NCBI GenBank assembly: GCA_963678675.1
Contig: OY783197.1
Coordinates: forward strand, 4,808,400-4,872,399
Length of the DNA: 64,000 nt
Reading direction: 5' to 3'
Source: Xiphydria camelus
Lineage: Eukaryota; Arthropoda; Insecta; Hymenoptera; Xiphydriidae
Shown: positions 30,560 to 43,290 of the stretch, piece by piece
Numbering within the stretch: position 1 is the first letter of the stretch
Layout: each line of letters begins with the position of its first letter
Made by a program: the position numbers and the translations under genes
The notes under the pieces: model-generated
What the model was told of the DNA's origin: nothing
The model's database searches: none
What the model saw: only the letters and a program-made list of their open reading frames with translations

Positions 30560-30805
30560 GTGGGGGTAATCATTATTATGCTGTAGATTATTCAACACAA
30601 TATTGTCAAAGCTATCATCTACTTAATACGAGTATTCTGGCATAGTAATTGTTACTATTCAAATTGCAGAATAATCAGCAGAATAGTTATCATCACTATT
30701 CGAATGGTAATCATTACTATGTTGCAAATTATTCAACACAATATCATCGAAGCTATCATCTATTATTTAATATTCTGACATAGTATCTCGTTACTATTCA
30801 ATTTT
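30560..30805. repeat. Two more units of the 138 bp tandem family
   Basis: 'catctacttaatacgagtat', 'tctggcatagtaattg', 'cagaataatcagcagaatag' and 'cactattcgaatggtaatca' match the units at 21965-23250. They lie outside the BEL element and support the idea that the element inserted into or beside such arrays. Confidence 0.7.
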
Positions 30806-30929
30806 CTCCGTGTACGGGTGGGGGAAGAGTTCGCACGAGCGAAAGAGAAAACGATAACCTCAGAGGCGACAACCTCATCAATTCGACTGCACATACACGT
30901 ATATCAGGATTATAACGAAAAAGGATAAT

Positions 30930-32120
30930 AGCGGATTTGTGTCATAAAACTGAGCTTTTTAATTCTACGTCCTCCGCGCCTGAAATTAATTGCTCTCCAC
31001 TAAAGCGCCGATATCGACACGACGAAGTAGGATTCGAATATCTACAGCGACGATCTTCCGCGTTCTCGGTCGTTTCTCCGAAGGAGCTGTATGGACTTGT
31101 AACGGCGTCTACGCGAATAAAAGGACGATCCTTCTCGCGTGGCAACTCGGCTCGGTTAAAAGTGCAACCGAGTGCGAGTCGGTCGCGGGAGCGGCGTTCG
31201 TTGCAACGGTAGAAACGTCATCGCGTCTCCGACGGTCTTTCCATGCGCGGGCGTCTCCGCAGGATTCTCAGAGAAAACGCGCGCGGCGCCGATACGCGCG
31301 GGAAGGAGAGACGGACAACGCTGGTGGCGCCGGAGAGGAAGAGGGGCGTCAAGGGAAGACACGCACCGGTTACGGCGAGGTGACCCGGCCTTCCGCGAGA
31401 CGCGAAGCGATCTGGGATCGCGCCCTCCGTTGGAGGTACGGTTATGCGGAGGTGAACGCTAACGGAACGCGTCGGTCCCGAGATGGCTCCTCTTCCTCTC
31501 CGTCTTCTGGGCTTCCCCGCCTCGCTCCATCGGCGGCCCCACTCGCAATGTAACCCACTCCCGGCGAGATGGGAACTTCTCCGTCGGGCCGATACTCTCG
31601 CGGTTGAAGACTCCGGCTAGACCGAGGGCGTCGCGAGATCCGGGGAACGTGAGTATCGCGACGCTCGAGTATCGATGCGCGACTTCTTTTGGCTTCCGGG
31701 GGCCAAGCGAGGGTCGCCGAAGACCCGGGAGCTCCGGCTCGTTACTTTATACGCTCGCAGATCATCCCTGGGGGTTCCCCGGTATCGTTACACCTTCTCG
31801 TACACCCCTTCCCCCTTCAGGGCCAGAGAGCGACTGCATTTAATCCGAAGCAGAGGGTGGAGGGGGACATCGTCGCGGACGCGGATCTGGAATCTACCCG
31901 GTCTCCACGTAAGTTGTTGACATAGGACGATATGGCACGTAGCGTTTTGGAGACTGTAGGCTGTACGCTATTGGTCGGAGACGCGAGGACGCCTGAACGA
32001 TTGGCTCTTCTATCGTCGGTTGATGTCAATCATCGCGAGAGAAGTTCCCTAGGGCGTAATCACCTAGCAGACGAGAAATTATGGCAGGTGACGCGTACGC
32101 GTCTTTACAAGTGGAATTTT
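30930..32120. other. CpG-rich island, possible promoter/5' exon region
   Basis: A sharp rise in GC and CpG ('cgcg', 'tcgcgg') against an AT-rich background. Long open frames exist on both strands (187 aa at 30990-31553), as expected from low stop density in GC-rich DNA; none has a recognisable domain. Possible donors are 'gaacgtgagta' (31646) and 'ctccacgtaagttg' (31908). It might be a CpG island with non-coding exons. Confidence 0.4.
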
Positions 32121-32389
32121 TCGGAGTAATTGTATTTTTGGGAAATCAAAAGTGATTTTCAAAGTTGATAAAATATTTCCATTCACGAAACGATTTCCCT
32201 CGCGTAGATTTCGATCCTCGGACGCGCTTATCAATGAAAAGTAAATTCAATTAAGTTTGAATAACGAAGATAGGGTGATAAATCTCGTGATAAACGTTAA
32301 ATAATAATTAACGGATGGTAGAGACAGGTGACTCAACGTGAAATAATCTTTTTTCAGTTTTTATTTCTCCATTGAAATCAATGAGACAG

Positions 32390-32660
32390 GGACGTGCGTG
32401 CGTGCGTGCGTGCGTGCGCACGGCGTAGTACGGCCCTGTGCGAGTAGACCTCCGACAAACGCTCGAGATACAGTCGCACTTACATTCGTCTCCCGTTCAG
32501 TGCAAAAGTATGTGAAAGTAGCCGGTAAGTAGCGTGCTCCGTTTACCACGGCAGTTCAGCGCTCGGCGAGTAACGGAGGGTTTACCATTTGAATTCTGAG
32601 ATTGGGCGTGCAGCGCCACCCGGTGTTGAGGCGTGGCGTGGCTAATCAGCTGTTCTCCTC
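32390..32660 (+). promoter_or_regulatory. (GTGC)n microsatellite and a possible transcription start with donor
   Basis: Six or seven GTGC repeats lie at 32394-32419. Downstream, 'ccgTTCAGTgc' (about 32494) fits an arthropod initiator (TCAGT), and 'tagccggtaagtag' (32519) is a strong 5' splice site. This could be a short non-coding first exon. It is only a pattern match; transcription data are needed. Confidence 0.3.
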
Positions 32661-34190
32661 GTGAGTGTTGTTCAAGAAACTTAAAAAATTTATATCAAAT
32701 AAAGGACACGTCCTAGAGAGTTACTTCCCGCATCAATTTTGTAGAGAATTTCGCACTCTACAAGAAGGTAATTTTTTGAATATATTATATATTCGAATAA
32801 ATATATATTTGAATATATATAAATTGAACGGTGCTACGCCTAAGTCGGTAAGAGCGTACATTGGATAATGTAGATGCTCGTATTTAAAGTAGTCCAATGA
32901 TATTTGGTCGGGCTCAGAAGTATACTAATTGAAAATGGATTTTAGAAAATGTAAACAGCATAAAAATCATGAAATCATAAAACATTGTGTCCTTAAGTTT
33001 TCGTTCTATGGGTCGATAACTTTGGAATTTCGCACACATACATATACGTGAAATTATTATATTTAAGAAACTTTTTTGTTTCCATTCCGTTTCGCCGATT
33101 TCAAGAGTATATCAATTAAAAATGAATTTTAGAAAAAATGAAACAGGATGAAAATCATGAAATCATAAAACATTGCGTCCTTAATTCGTGAATATGATTA
33201 CTAATACGTATTTGTCTTCGTGTAATTATTTATTAACATTGAAAATAATTGTTTTAGTAACCCGAAGATTCTGCTTTGATTAAATTTTAAAATAGAATCA
33301 ATCCTTCGAGTTGTAATTTGCACGAATATTTTGATAAAATTGTAATCTTTTCGCGTGGGATTCTACCAAAATATGTGTATCACGTTATTACGTAATGTTA
33401 CTGACCTTATAAGGTACTATAAAACTATGTCAAAATATATATAGCATATCCGAACGAAATACAGAAATATATTCTGGCAATTGTAAGTTAGACAGAAGAA
33501 TACCGCGAGTTTGTCTTTAACAATTAATATCTCACTAGCTGTGCTGTCGATAACTTTAAAATTTCGCATATATGTATATGTGTGTGGAATTATTATATTG
33601 ATATTAACAATTTTTTTTCTTCCAGTTAGATCCCTAATTTTCAACCTAAGGAGGTACCTAGTTTTTAAACCAACGTAAAGTTTCCTCATAGCTACCATGC
33701 TTCCTCGAGAGGCTTCAAATGTTAATATTTTTAATGCTAAACGATAGACAAATTTTCTATCCCAATTTGATACACTGAGTCCATTTATTTTCATTGCAAA
33801 GAACAAAAGTTGTACGCGATCAAGTATGCAAGGTTCATATGTGTGTGTGGACCGAATAGCTACAAGTGGTGCAAATTCGAAGTGTATCATTTGAGCGTTA
33901 AACGCGAGCGATGGCAAAAGTAGATAAGATGCGATCGTGGCGTGTCTTCTTTTCAAATACGCGTTTGAAGGAATGAAGGCGCAACGACGATCGCGGTGTA
34001 CCGTCGTCGGTCTTGATATCGCAACCCAGATATTCTCGGGATACACAGCTATACGAGAAGTACGAGTTCGGTTTATCCGCATTTCTCGAACGAAATAAAC
34101 CATAATTCGCAACGATTTTGCGACGATCCGTCCCGATAACGGCAAACACGCTCCCACGATACCGCTTTCCTGTTACGAGAAAACGAATGC
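32660..34190. other. AT-rich stretch with old repeats
   Basis: 33417-34157 is open for 246 codons on the minus strand, long for this composition, but no domain is visible and part of it ('tgcaaagaacaaaagttgtacgcg', about 33795) recurs at 41505-41530. I read it as a dispersed old repeat and not as a gene. Confidence 0.35.
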
Positions 34191-34690
34191 TAAATGTTAT
34201 CGACGCTGTACATATCGACACGTGGAAAGACGACGGGCGCGAGGCGTGAGAAACCGAGAGGAAGAGGACGAGGGAAGAGTCGTGGAGGCGCGCGCGATAT
34301 TTCTTGGGCCCCGCCAAGTTGGACGTGTTCGCATCGACCAAACCCTGCTCACCGTTCGTTCGCGTCTGCGGATTTCTTTTGTTTCTCGCGTCGCAGCGCT
34401 AAAAAGAGAAAGGAGCAGAGCGTGGAGTGGACGCGTCGACGAGCGGGGAGTCCACGCGTCCTCCCTGGAAGAGATTGGTTTACGCGCGGGCGACCGTGAT
34501 CGGAACAGAACATGCGCGGACGACCTTCGTGCTCCGCTGACGTTGGTACGGCCCACACGGATGATAAATCATCGCACCCGAGTCTTGGCTTCCCGCGCTC
34601 TTTCTCCGGCTTCACTTCCTCCTGCCATTGAGACACGTGGAAGTCGCGAATCTTTGCCGCGAATTCGGTTCTATCGCTGATTTTTTTAAA
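34190..34690. other. CpG-rich island
   Basis: GC-rich and CpG-rich with open frames on several strands (152, 119 and 118 aa) but no domain or splice pattern that singles one out. Similar islands are at 30930-32120, 36340-36900 and 39720-40460. Confidence 0.35.
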
Positions 34691-34871
34691 ATGCAGATTC
34701 GACAAATTTGAACATAATTATTTGACCTGCATTTTTTCATTTTCCTGTTTTGGCCTATTTAAGCTGGAAAACGATGTTTAAAGATACTGCAACATCATTT
34801 TTTCTTGTAAGACTCTCTTGTACTCGTTGCTCGACATAATAGGACAGTCATCAAATACGAAAAGTCGACCT

Positions 34872-35855
34872 AAACATTACACAATTAAGAGCAGGCAGAT
34901 TAATGGATGAATGGATTCATTTAGGGGTAAATTAAAGGAGGCTCGATTTGTATGGATGATTTCAGAATGGAAGGTAGTGAAATAATATCGAAAAGTGCGA
35001 TTTTTTACGTTTTGTGCTATATCTTCGGAACTATGTAGAAATACGCCGAAGTCATAAATAAAATACTGTCTTTTTCTCTGCTTCTGAACGAAGAAAACAT
35101 GGCCCTGTGGAGCACGCTACGATACAAGTTTTCAGAGATATAGAGATTCAAAGTTAGACTAAAAATGAGGAAAATCGGTCGAAAGTCGATATTTTTCATG
35201 TGTTGCTTCGTCAAAATTGTCCGGTTCCTCGGATGATAAAAACGTATAGGAAATTATTTTAACTAGACTATATATATATAACGAAGAAAACGCGATCTCG
35301 TGGAGCACGCTACAATTAATAGGATCGGAGATATGAAGTCGTGAAGTACGTGTAGAATATCTCCGTGCGCGCCAAAAATCTGTGTTACGTTGCGAGGAGA
35401 GGGAAGCCGATTTTCATTAATCGTAGCGAGCTCCGCGGGGTCGCGTTCTCTTCATTATATAGTCGTTTAAATAATGTCTTAAACATTTTTTTCATCCGAA
35501 GCATCGGAAATGTTTGACGAAGCAACACATAAAAAATATCGATTTCCGAATGATTTTCCTCATTTTTGCCCCAAACTTGAATCTCTATATCTGTAAGACT
35601 ATTTATCGTAGCAAGTTCCGCGGGGTCGTGTTTTCTTCCTTGTAAAGTAGAGAAGAAAGCAGTACTGTTCAACTTTAGCGTATTTCTGCATAGTGTTGGA
35701 GATATAACGCAAAACGTAAAAAATTGCACTCATCGAGCTTATTTCATTGTCTTCCGCTCTGAAATCGTCCGTGCAAACCGAAGCTCCTCACATGTACAAC
35801 TAAATGAACCCATTCATCCATTAATCTGGCCGCTCTTAATTGTGTAGTGTTTCAC
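34872..35855. repeat. Fold-back element, arms about 450 bp at roughly 80% identity
   Basis: Left arm 34872-35325, right arm 35395-35855. Ends read 'aaacattacacaattaagag' and, complemented, 'aaacactacacaattaagag', followed by 'ttaatggatgaatgg'. Older than the other fold-backs judging from divergence. The spacer is about 70 bp. Confidence 0.8.
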
Positions 35856-36339
35856 GTTTCTGGTGACTAGCCTAATAAGCACGTCCTCTGGCTTTTCGAC
35901 GGCGTCACAATCTCGGGGAGAGAAACGCACTTATAACATTGAAAATAATTATTTTTTCGGACATTTTCCTTTTTTCCTATGAAATCATACATACAGATTA
36001 GAAACTGAATTATAAAATACGAATATTTTTCTATGCAAAGAACAAATGTCAAATAACAATCCGCAGCGTAGTTTAGGTATGTTGCTACCCCAAATTTATA
36101 ATTCTCCGATCTATCGAGTTCCGTTCGAAATTTTTCATTTCACGTGAGTCGGATCGCGCATCACAACTGTACGACTGCCGGAATATGTAAGTAAGAAGTC
36201 ACATAATTTAATTTCGTAAACACTCGCCGCATTCGGAATAATTGCGAAGAAAAAAGTAACGCCTATTTTCAGCTCCCTCCCTCCCCCCTCCCTCTCTTTC
36301 TTGATAAACAGCCGACCATATAGAGCCGCAGGTATAACA

Positions 36340-37520
36340 GTATGCTAATTGCCCGATGCAAAACACGTTTTATCGCCGGTGCGATGCTCGGAGCCCGCGT
36401 AAACACCTTCAGACGCGCGTCGTCACGAGATCGACAACAAACCTCGTGTTTGTCTCCTACCCGCCCGTTGCACGCGGCGCAGTACCGGAATCAGTTTGGA
36501 GACCCCGTCACCTTCAGACGTCTCGCGCCCCAACTGACCGATGCTCGCATCATTCCGGCCACTTATTACAATTCGCGGATTCTCCGAACGCGTGCAAAGT
36601 TTTGGCCCGGGTGACCGCGATACTGCATATTTTGTCTAACGCACTCTGATCTGGAAAGAGTCGAGTCGAGGGTTCGTGTGGGCAGCGAAATAATGATCGA
36701 TCGAGAGGACTTTCCCGCGCAGAGCGCCGTTTTAATCCGTCGCTCCGGCGCATCGGATGCGCTCCTATCCGTGTATATTTTCGATTCGTCCTTCCCGTGA
36801 CTCACAAGCGTGGCGATTCCTCGCAACGAATGGTACGTACCTATAGGGCGATTGGGTAACTGCACAAAACAGATAGAGTGCCATCTGTGGCACGCACCAA
36901 GCATTAAGCAGATGCCCGTGGTGTAAGCGCTGTTTACACGTTATTTTGGATAATAATTGAAGTGTTTTACCTATGAGATTTAATCAACATGGCCTCAATT
37001 ATAATAGAATGTGGATTTCAAAGCCATCAAATAAATTCTTTCCGTGGAAAATCGTTATCAAAAGGTAAATACAAGCAGCGCCACCAAGTTGGGTTTCTTG
37101 GCGAAACTTGGATGTACATTCTCTATATGTACACGTGTAACACAAACAAAAGCTACGTTTGTGGGAGTACGCTAGAGCCCTATAGCGACGCCGTCCGCAA
37201 ATGTTCTCGGAATGGCTTACGAGTGCCGTTATATACGCCGAGTACGCGTTCGCCAGTGATGAAATTCGAGAATACTTGTATTTATACCTGTTATCGTGCT
37301 TCATGCTTCGCTCGACTTGAAACGAGAAGCGCGTGGTTACGCGTACGTAGGTGCAGCGCAAAACTGTGTGTTCAGTTTTCGATGCGTTTTCGCCGTGTCC
37401 CGTTTAGCGGGAGCGTTTCGACGGGCAAAAGGTCAGCACATTATTCTAAACAACAGTATAAAACTCGTATTCTCTCTCTCTCGTGCTACAGAGATTGTGC
37501 CTATAACACGGAGTACCAAG
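36340..37520. other. CpG-rich islands
   Basis: Two GC-rich patches (36340-36900 and 37120-37520) with open frames up to 182 aa (36989-37537). A possible donor, 'aaaaggtaaatac', is at about 37062. No protein domain is seen. They are separated by AT-rich sequence. Confidence 0.3.
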
Positions 37521-37539
37521 ATGGGGTCAAAAGCTGACC

Positions 37540-38690
37540 CGAGACATTTTTCAATTAAATCGTATCCAATTAGCTCTAAAATTTATTCGTGGGGATTTTC
37601 AAAGTTGCTGATTCCGGATCTGTGGAAAAAATTTGCAAACTTAAAATGTGGCGTTAATATAGCGGATACTTTTAGAAACGTACTTTGAATTTGTTTCACA
37701 AGTTATCTTCGTGGATTCTCGAAATCGCTAATGTTGAATCCTAAATCTAAATATAAAATTCGAAATGGTGGCGACAGCACGGCATTTAATTTTAGAAAAA
37801 ATGTAAATTCGCAACGAAATATTTATTCAATAATTTCTAAGGACATTAATTCTGAATCTGAGGTTCAAATTGCAATAATAAAATAGTATATTGGTGAGTT
37901 CTGAAATAGCATTTAATGATTGTGCTGTACATGGAAATGAAAAATGTGAATGCCAAACAAATAATTTATTGATTATACATCAATACAAATTAATCTGTTA
38001 GAATACAACTAGTACAGCAGATTGTCTTTTCTATAAGAATTATCGTTGCCCTTTATGTTGAGTCAAGACATAAAAGCAATAGAAAGGATTAGCGTTCACA
38101 AAAATTTTCACGCAAAAAGAAATCAGGGCATCAACCAAACTATGTGCTGCAATAATTGTATGTTCAGAATCCATTCATGTGTATTGATATAGAATAAATG
38201 AAATAGCTTCTTGTAAATGAAGATAAATATGAAAAAATGACAGATTCGGAATCAGAGACCTCGAAAATAAATGAAATGAAAGATGTTGGTGCGAATTTTA
38301 TATAATATTGTCTACTATTCTGAATTTTGAAATATAGACTACAGTTTCGGAATAAACGATATCGAAAACTCCCGAAGATAAGTTTTGAACGAAACAAAAA
38401 ATATTTCTCTTTTTAAATACCCGTTATTATAACTCCGCCAATTTGAATTTTTAAATTTTGACCACAAATTCAAGATCAACCGCGAGAATTCCCTGAAAAT
38501 AAGTCTCGACAGGAATTCCAGTACTTTTGTAAAAATATCATTTATATCAATGCCCCCATTTTGAATTTGTAAATTTTTAATTGTTAAAAATAAGACGTAA
38601 CTATTACATAATACTTTTTTTCCCCCATAATCGACAAGTGAAAAGAACATTTTGCGCAAAGTTAAATCATGAAACTTTTAGTCATTTGAG
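37540..38690. other. AT-rich, degenerate 'cgaaatcgctgattccgaatc' repeats
   Basis: Phrases such as 'tttcaaagttgctgattccg' (37600), 'ctcgaaatcgctaatgttga' (37716) and 'cgaaatggtggcgac' (37760) resemble the units at 13617-14628 with heavy divergence. Nothing else recognised. Confidence 0.3.
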
Positions 38691-38835
38691 AGATACAGCG
38701 ATTTCTTATTTTTACTTTCATAAAAATGTATCTTCAAAACGAATGGGAGTGCTATGATGTAACTTTGCACATTTTCTTTTTACTAATCAAATATGAAAAA
38801 AAAGGTTCAGCCGCACCGTGAAAAATAATTAGGTT
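38690..38835 (+). repeat. Dispersed repeat, second copy at 44810-44950
   Basis: 'gagagatacagcgattt', 'aaaaatgtatct-caaaacgaatg' and 'tgcaca-ttt' occur in the same order and spacing at 44810-44950. Both copies are in the same orientation. No ORF. Confidence 0.65.
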
Positions 38836-39529
38836 AAAATGACAAAATGCATCTAGTTAAATACGTTTAGTTATTCTAATCGAAATACTGATCAGCTGAA
38901 CGTTCGCTAGTAGTAATTTTATTATTTTTCAATCACATATGATTTCGGGAAATAATTTTGACGTAGGTATTTATGTATGTATTTGAAAAATACACTTAGT
39001 TCCTGATTTTTGCTTTAATTACAAAAAATAGCAGAAACAAATTCTAGTTTTTTTAAGTTCTCAAATTTAGTTCCTAATCAGCCAAAACGGGACGCTAGTT
39101 ATACGTTTGTAAATATAAGATCTCCATTTTTCATCATAAAATTAGCCGTGCTTGAATGCGTAGTTTTGGAGGTCTACATTTTTTTACACATTGCACATTA
39201 ATGTATATAATACATTTTTCTCAGAATTCTCGATTCGCTAGTTTTTCAAAAAACAAAATTTGCCAAAATCGTACTTTCTCAAAATCAATTCAAAATCATA
39301 GTCAGCGACCCCGAAAGCATATATCGTATACAGATCACCCATAATTGAAATAACCCATTCAGCAGAAAAAAAGGACCTTTCCTCTACCTCCCTCTCCGTC
39401 TCCGAATACCTATCTACATATATTCGTTTATCTCTACGTTTAATAAGTTCAACGAGTCGGATGAGTTAAATCGTACGGTTCGATACGTTTGTCGTCTCTT
39501 TTTACGTCAAGAAACTCGGTAGAATTTCG

Positions 39530-39615
39530 TGCCAAATACGTTTACGTAGTGCGAAGCTTTGAGCCGGGTATATATTTACAGAAAAATTCATTACAGCGAA
39601 TAATGAAACATTAAT
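39530..39615 (+). repeat. Dispersed repeat, second copy at 52315-52398
   Basis: 'agtgcgaagctttgagccgg' and 'gcgaataatgaaacattaat' match 52335-52398 with few changes. They may be conserved fragments of one element. Confidence 0.65.
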
Positions 39616-39719
39616 ATTTTCATTTTTAGAAGTTATTAATGAAATTATCTACATACTCATTAGTGGTTCTTTTACCTACTCCAATAATTTCACGTGTTTT
39701 AGTACCTACTGTAAGCTTA

Positions 39720-40460
39720 GTAAACGGAAAGAAAAGCAGACTGGCATCGCGCATCACCCGCCGTAAAAAACGTGTGACGGCTCTCCGGGGTGGCGGTGGC
39801 GGTCTTCCTTCCTTCCTGGAGCGGCCCGCCCTCCTCCCGCGACTCTTCACCGCATCTCATCGCGATGCGTCCTAAACTAACCGCATTCCAACCTGCGTTG
39901 CCACGTTTCGACTCCCGCGCTGAACCACTCTCGATACGCGCGTATACATACGTATGCACGCGTCATCGTTTCGAGTGTATCGTGCCTCCGCGCGATCATG
40001 CAGGACGCTACCGTACTCGGAACCCCTAAAGTGGAAACGCAATCGCGCGTGGCGACCGAGACCGTTTCCTTGCTTCGCGTACGTAACGACGGTGACGGTG
40101 GCTCCGCGACACTCCTCACTCACGTCCCGACATCGCGGTAACGAAGCCGATGTTTTCGACGGAAGAATACAGATGACCAGAGGTCAAACGATGCGGCGAT
40201 CGGGCGGCGTGAGCGGCCCGTTCCACACGTTGATGCGAAATACTTTATCGGAGGGATCCGCTCTTGCCTGGTGGACGGGGAAGTTTCTTACCGTCGCGAC
40301 GCCGGGAGCTAAGCGTCGGGACCCGGGGTAAGTGCGCGTAACGATCGTTCGCGCGACGGTACAGGAAGAATAATAAAATCGACGAGTCGACCGTATATGG
40401 TGCGCGCGTACCGGCGAAGTTCCCACGCCGCAAGTTCCGCAGGAAGTGGTTCTTTCCCGC
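39720..40460. other. CpG-rich island with a splice-donor-like site
   Basis: GC-rich with open frames up to 125 aa and no domain. 'cgggacccggggtaagtgcg' at about 40318 contains a strong 5' splice site consensus (G/GTAAGT). Possibly a non-coding exon. Confidence 0.35.
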
Positions 40461-40531
40461 GAAGAATCGACGCACGTTTAACACTCGAGTGCTATTACTG
40501 GGTCTGCATATGGATCTAGGGTCAATTTTAA

Positions 40532-41204
40532 CGCTGAGAAACAAATTAGATTGATCGAAATAAACGTGTTTTTGGATAGTTTGAAGAGCGCATTTATTTG
40601 ATTAGAATGGATATCGATTGAATGTATAGGTATGTATTTTAATATTATTGATAAAATTGAATATTATTTTGATCAAATCGGTGTTCATTCGAATCAAATA
40701 CATATTTATTCGATTGGACGTATCTATATAAGTAATATTGATTTAATTGAATATTATTTGGATTCAATCAGAATTCATTCGAATCGAATAAATATTGATT
40801 GGATGTCAAAAATTGTTGAGGCTTTCGTGGCCATTGTCATTATAGTTATGAGTATTACTACTCTTGCTACTCGGAAGCCAAGAGAGTAGTAATATTAATA
40901 ACTATATTGATTGGATGTGTACAAATATTATTAATCTAATTGAATATTATTTGGATCAAATTAGTAACCAATCGAACCGAATAAATAGTTATTGGACTTA
41001 CATAAATATTATTGATTTAATTGAACATTATTTGGATCAAACTGGTATCTACTCGAATTGAATAAATATTTATTGGACATATAATTATTATTGTTCTAAT
41101 TAATATCATTTGAATCAAATCGGTATTCATTGGACTTGAATACATGCGCTCTTAGGGCTATCTAAATCAAGTTTGTTTCGATCAAACAAATGTTATGCTC
41201 AGTG
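40532..41204. mobile_element. TA-flanked MITE with an expanded internal minisatellite
   Basis: Ends read CGCTGAGAAAC on the left and CACTGAGCATAAC on the right (complemented). Inside, a unit of about 100 bp ('ttgaatattatttggatcaa', 'tcggtattcattcgaatcga', 'taaatattgattggatg') is repeated about five times. Two single-unit relatives lie at 60220-60448 and 60610-60827. A foreign 90 bp piece at 40815-40905 interrupts the array. Confidence 0.75.
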
Positions 41205-41539
41205 TAGGCCATTTAATATATCATAATTAAAATCACGGAGCGGCTGGTTTTCTTCACTAATGAAAATGTTCATTTTTATCTTAAACTACTGTCCTTTTTT
41301 TGTAATTTTCCGTTTTATTTATCTGATAGTAACAATAATTTTTTTAATGGTATTGTTTCGAAGGTAAGTGATATTTCACGAACACAACTTCAGAAATGGT
41401 AATCTTCGAAGAAATGAAATTTCAGTTTTCATAAACTATTCATTTCAATGCAGTCTCCAGTCTTTTCTACCTCAATTCGATACACCTCAAGTTATTCAAT
41501 TTTATTACAAAGAACAAAAGTTATACGCGGTTAAACTTG

Positions 41540-41950
41540 CGAGGTTCATACATGGACGCGAATCGCGATCCATGAAACGCGATCGGTTCGGTATAGATTC
41601 TCGACCACCAATCGCGCGTTATTGTGTACATCAATGACGCCCAAAATATGATACATATTTGGAACGAGTCGACTTTCGACCGGGTCCCCGATAAATCCGC
41701 ACTAAAGTTCTCGTAAACAGACGCGCTTTTGCCCGCATCCGAGATATTACGTATAGTTATTGTTCCGTCAAAGCTATTATAGATCGCTCGCGATACAACG
41801 CTCGCGTCTTCGCCGTTCCCGATTCAGCGGCGGTAGTACAAAGTCCCCCGACGACCGGACCCAACCAGGATGTCGTGATCTGTCGATTCGCGCATTCCAA
41901 GCACTACTTCCGCTCGCCGATTTCCCGTGGCTGTTCGGGAAATTTCGATC
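41540..41950. other. CpG-rich patch
   Basis: GC-rich, with short open frames and no domain. The left edge carries the dispersed 'aaagaacaaaagttatacgcgg' sequence also present near 33795. Confidence 0.3.
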
Positions 41951-42170
41951 TACACCCGGCGCCACGAAATTTGTCGCTGGGGAATTTTTTTAAATGTTAT
42001 TTTTAAACGTACTAACCAATGAACAATTAATTTTCATGCCCTCATTAGCTACGGCGGTATCTACTCTCATTAATGAAAACATGAGGATTGATTAATCATT
42101 GGTTAGTACGTTTAAAAATAACATTTAAAAAAAGTCACCAGCGACAGATTTCGTGGCGCCGGGTGTATAT
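41951..42170. mobile_element. MITE with about 85 bp inverted ends
   Basis: Ends 'tacacccggcgccacgaaat' at 41951 and its complement ending near 42170, continuing for about 85 bp; the loop is short and AT-rich. The flanks are GC-rich, so the AT-rich MITE sits in a CpG island. Confidence 0.8.
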
Positions 42171-43007
42171 GCGAAGCCGCGATTGCGCGTATTCAGTTTT
42201 AAGCGCATTCGGACGAGGAACGAGGAAAAAGTGTAGCGCGTGGGCCGACTTGGGTGATAATTTTTGTCAATAATTATCATCCGACCGCCTGCGCCGCTAC
42301 GCAACTTTAGAGATGCCGACTCTACCGACGTCGCTATCCCGGCGGCCGGTAAACCTATTCGCTCGAGGAGGCGCATAAACACCGATACGAGCGCAATGCG
42401 TCGTACGTGACACCCACTGGCAACGGGAATCTCATGGCGAGTTCAGAGCTCGGTGAAGCCCCGTGCGCTCCAGCAATTCAAAGGCGACGCGACGATGGGG
42501 GAAAAGTCCGACTTGCGGTCCACCAGGGCGCGCTGTATCGACGAAAATGATCTTAACATTGACACCGCAAATTGGAACGGCGTGGTTGGAGCGTCAACGA
42601 CCCCGACACTTGTCCGCGCGCACGCGAAAGCGATATGACCTCGCCCTGCGCGCGACGTCGATCCTTCCGGGCGCGGCAGTCGGAACGAATCTAAACGACG
42701 GCGACTGCGATTTCGCGGCGAGTAGGTAGGTGCACGCGGTGCGCGTGATGATGGGTGGAGGCACTGTATAGTATGTGTATGTATGTATGTATGTATAGGA
42801 GAATCGCCGGCCCGCGGCGATGAAGCAACGAGCGACGGTATACGTACGTATGCAGTCGCTTGCCGCCTCCATCTGCACTTTTGAGGTGCAAAATTATTCC
42901 GCGGATTCTCCCCGCGTGTTCTTTTCCCATGAACTCCAGCCTCCGCGCCAACGTTATGATCTGACTGTCGCTTCTTTAATGCTCAATTTCATACCCACTT
43001 CTTCCCC

Positions 43008-43054
<47 letters not shown>

Positions 43055-43290
43055 TTTCTTTCTTTCTTTCTTTCTTGCACGAATCCCACACGCTGCTCTC
43101 ACTCTATGGGGCTTCCCGCATGGGCATCGATATTTGTACGTATACGCGTACGAGTCTCTCGTGCGTGTGTATTCCTTTCTACGTACGTCGAGGCGTATAG
43201 GAATTCCCGCGACATCCTCTCGCGCAAGCTAACGCTCTCGCGAAAGCTCTCGATAATTCGGACTTCGCGTAAGAAAAATATTTATATTTT
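42171..43290. other. CpG-rich region with microsatellites
   Basis: Holds (TATG)n at about 42773-42797, (TC)n at about 43013-43050 followed by (TTTC)n, and GC-rich sequence with scattered short open frames. No gene is supported. The (TC)n tract could act as a GAGA-type site on the minus strand. Confidence 0.35.

Noticed and set aside
30990..31553. 187-codon open frame in a CpG island
   Set aside because: Several overlapping frames of similar length exist on both strands, as GC-rich DNA has few stops. No domain.
33417..34157. 246-codon open frame on the minus strand
   Set aside because: Composition is unremarkable, no domain is visible, and an internal part is a dispersed repeat (also near 41505).
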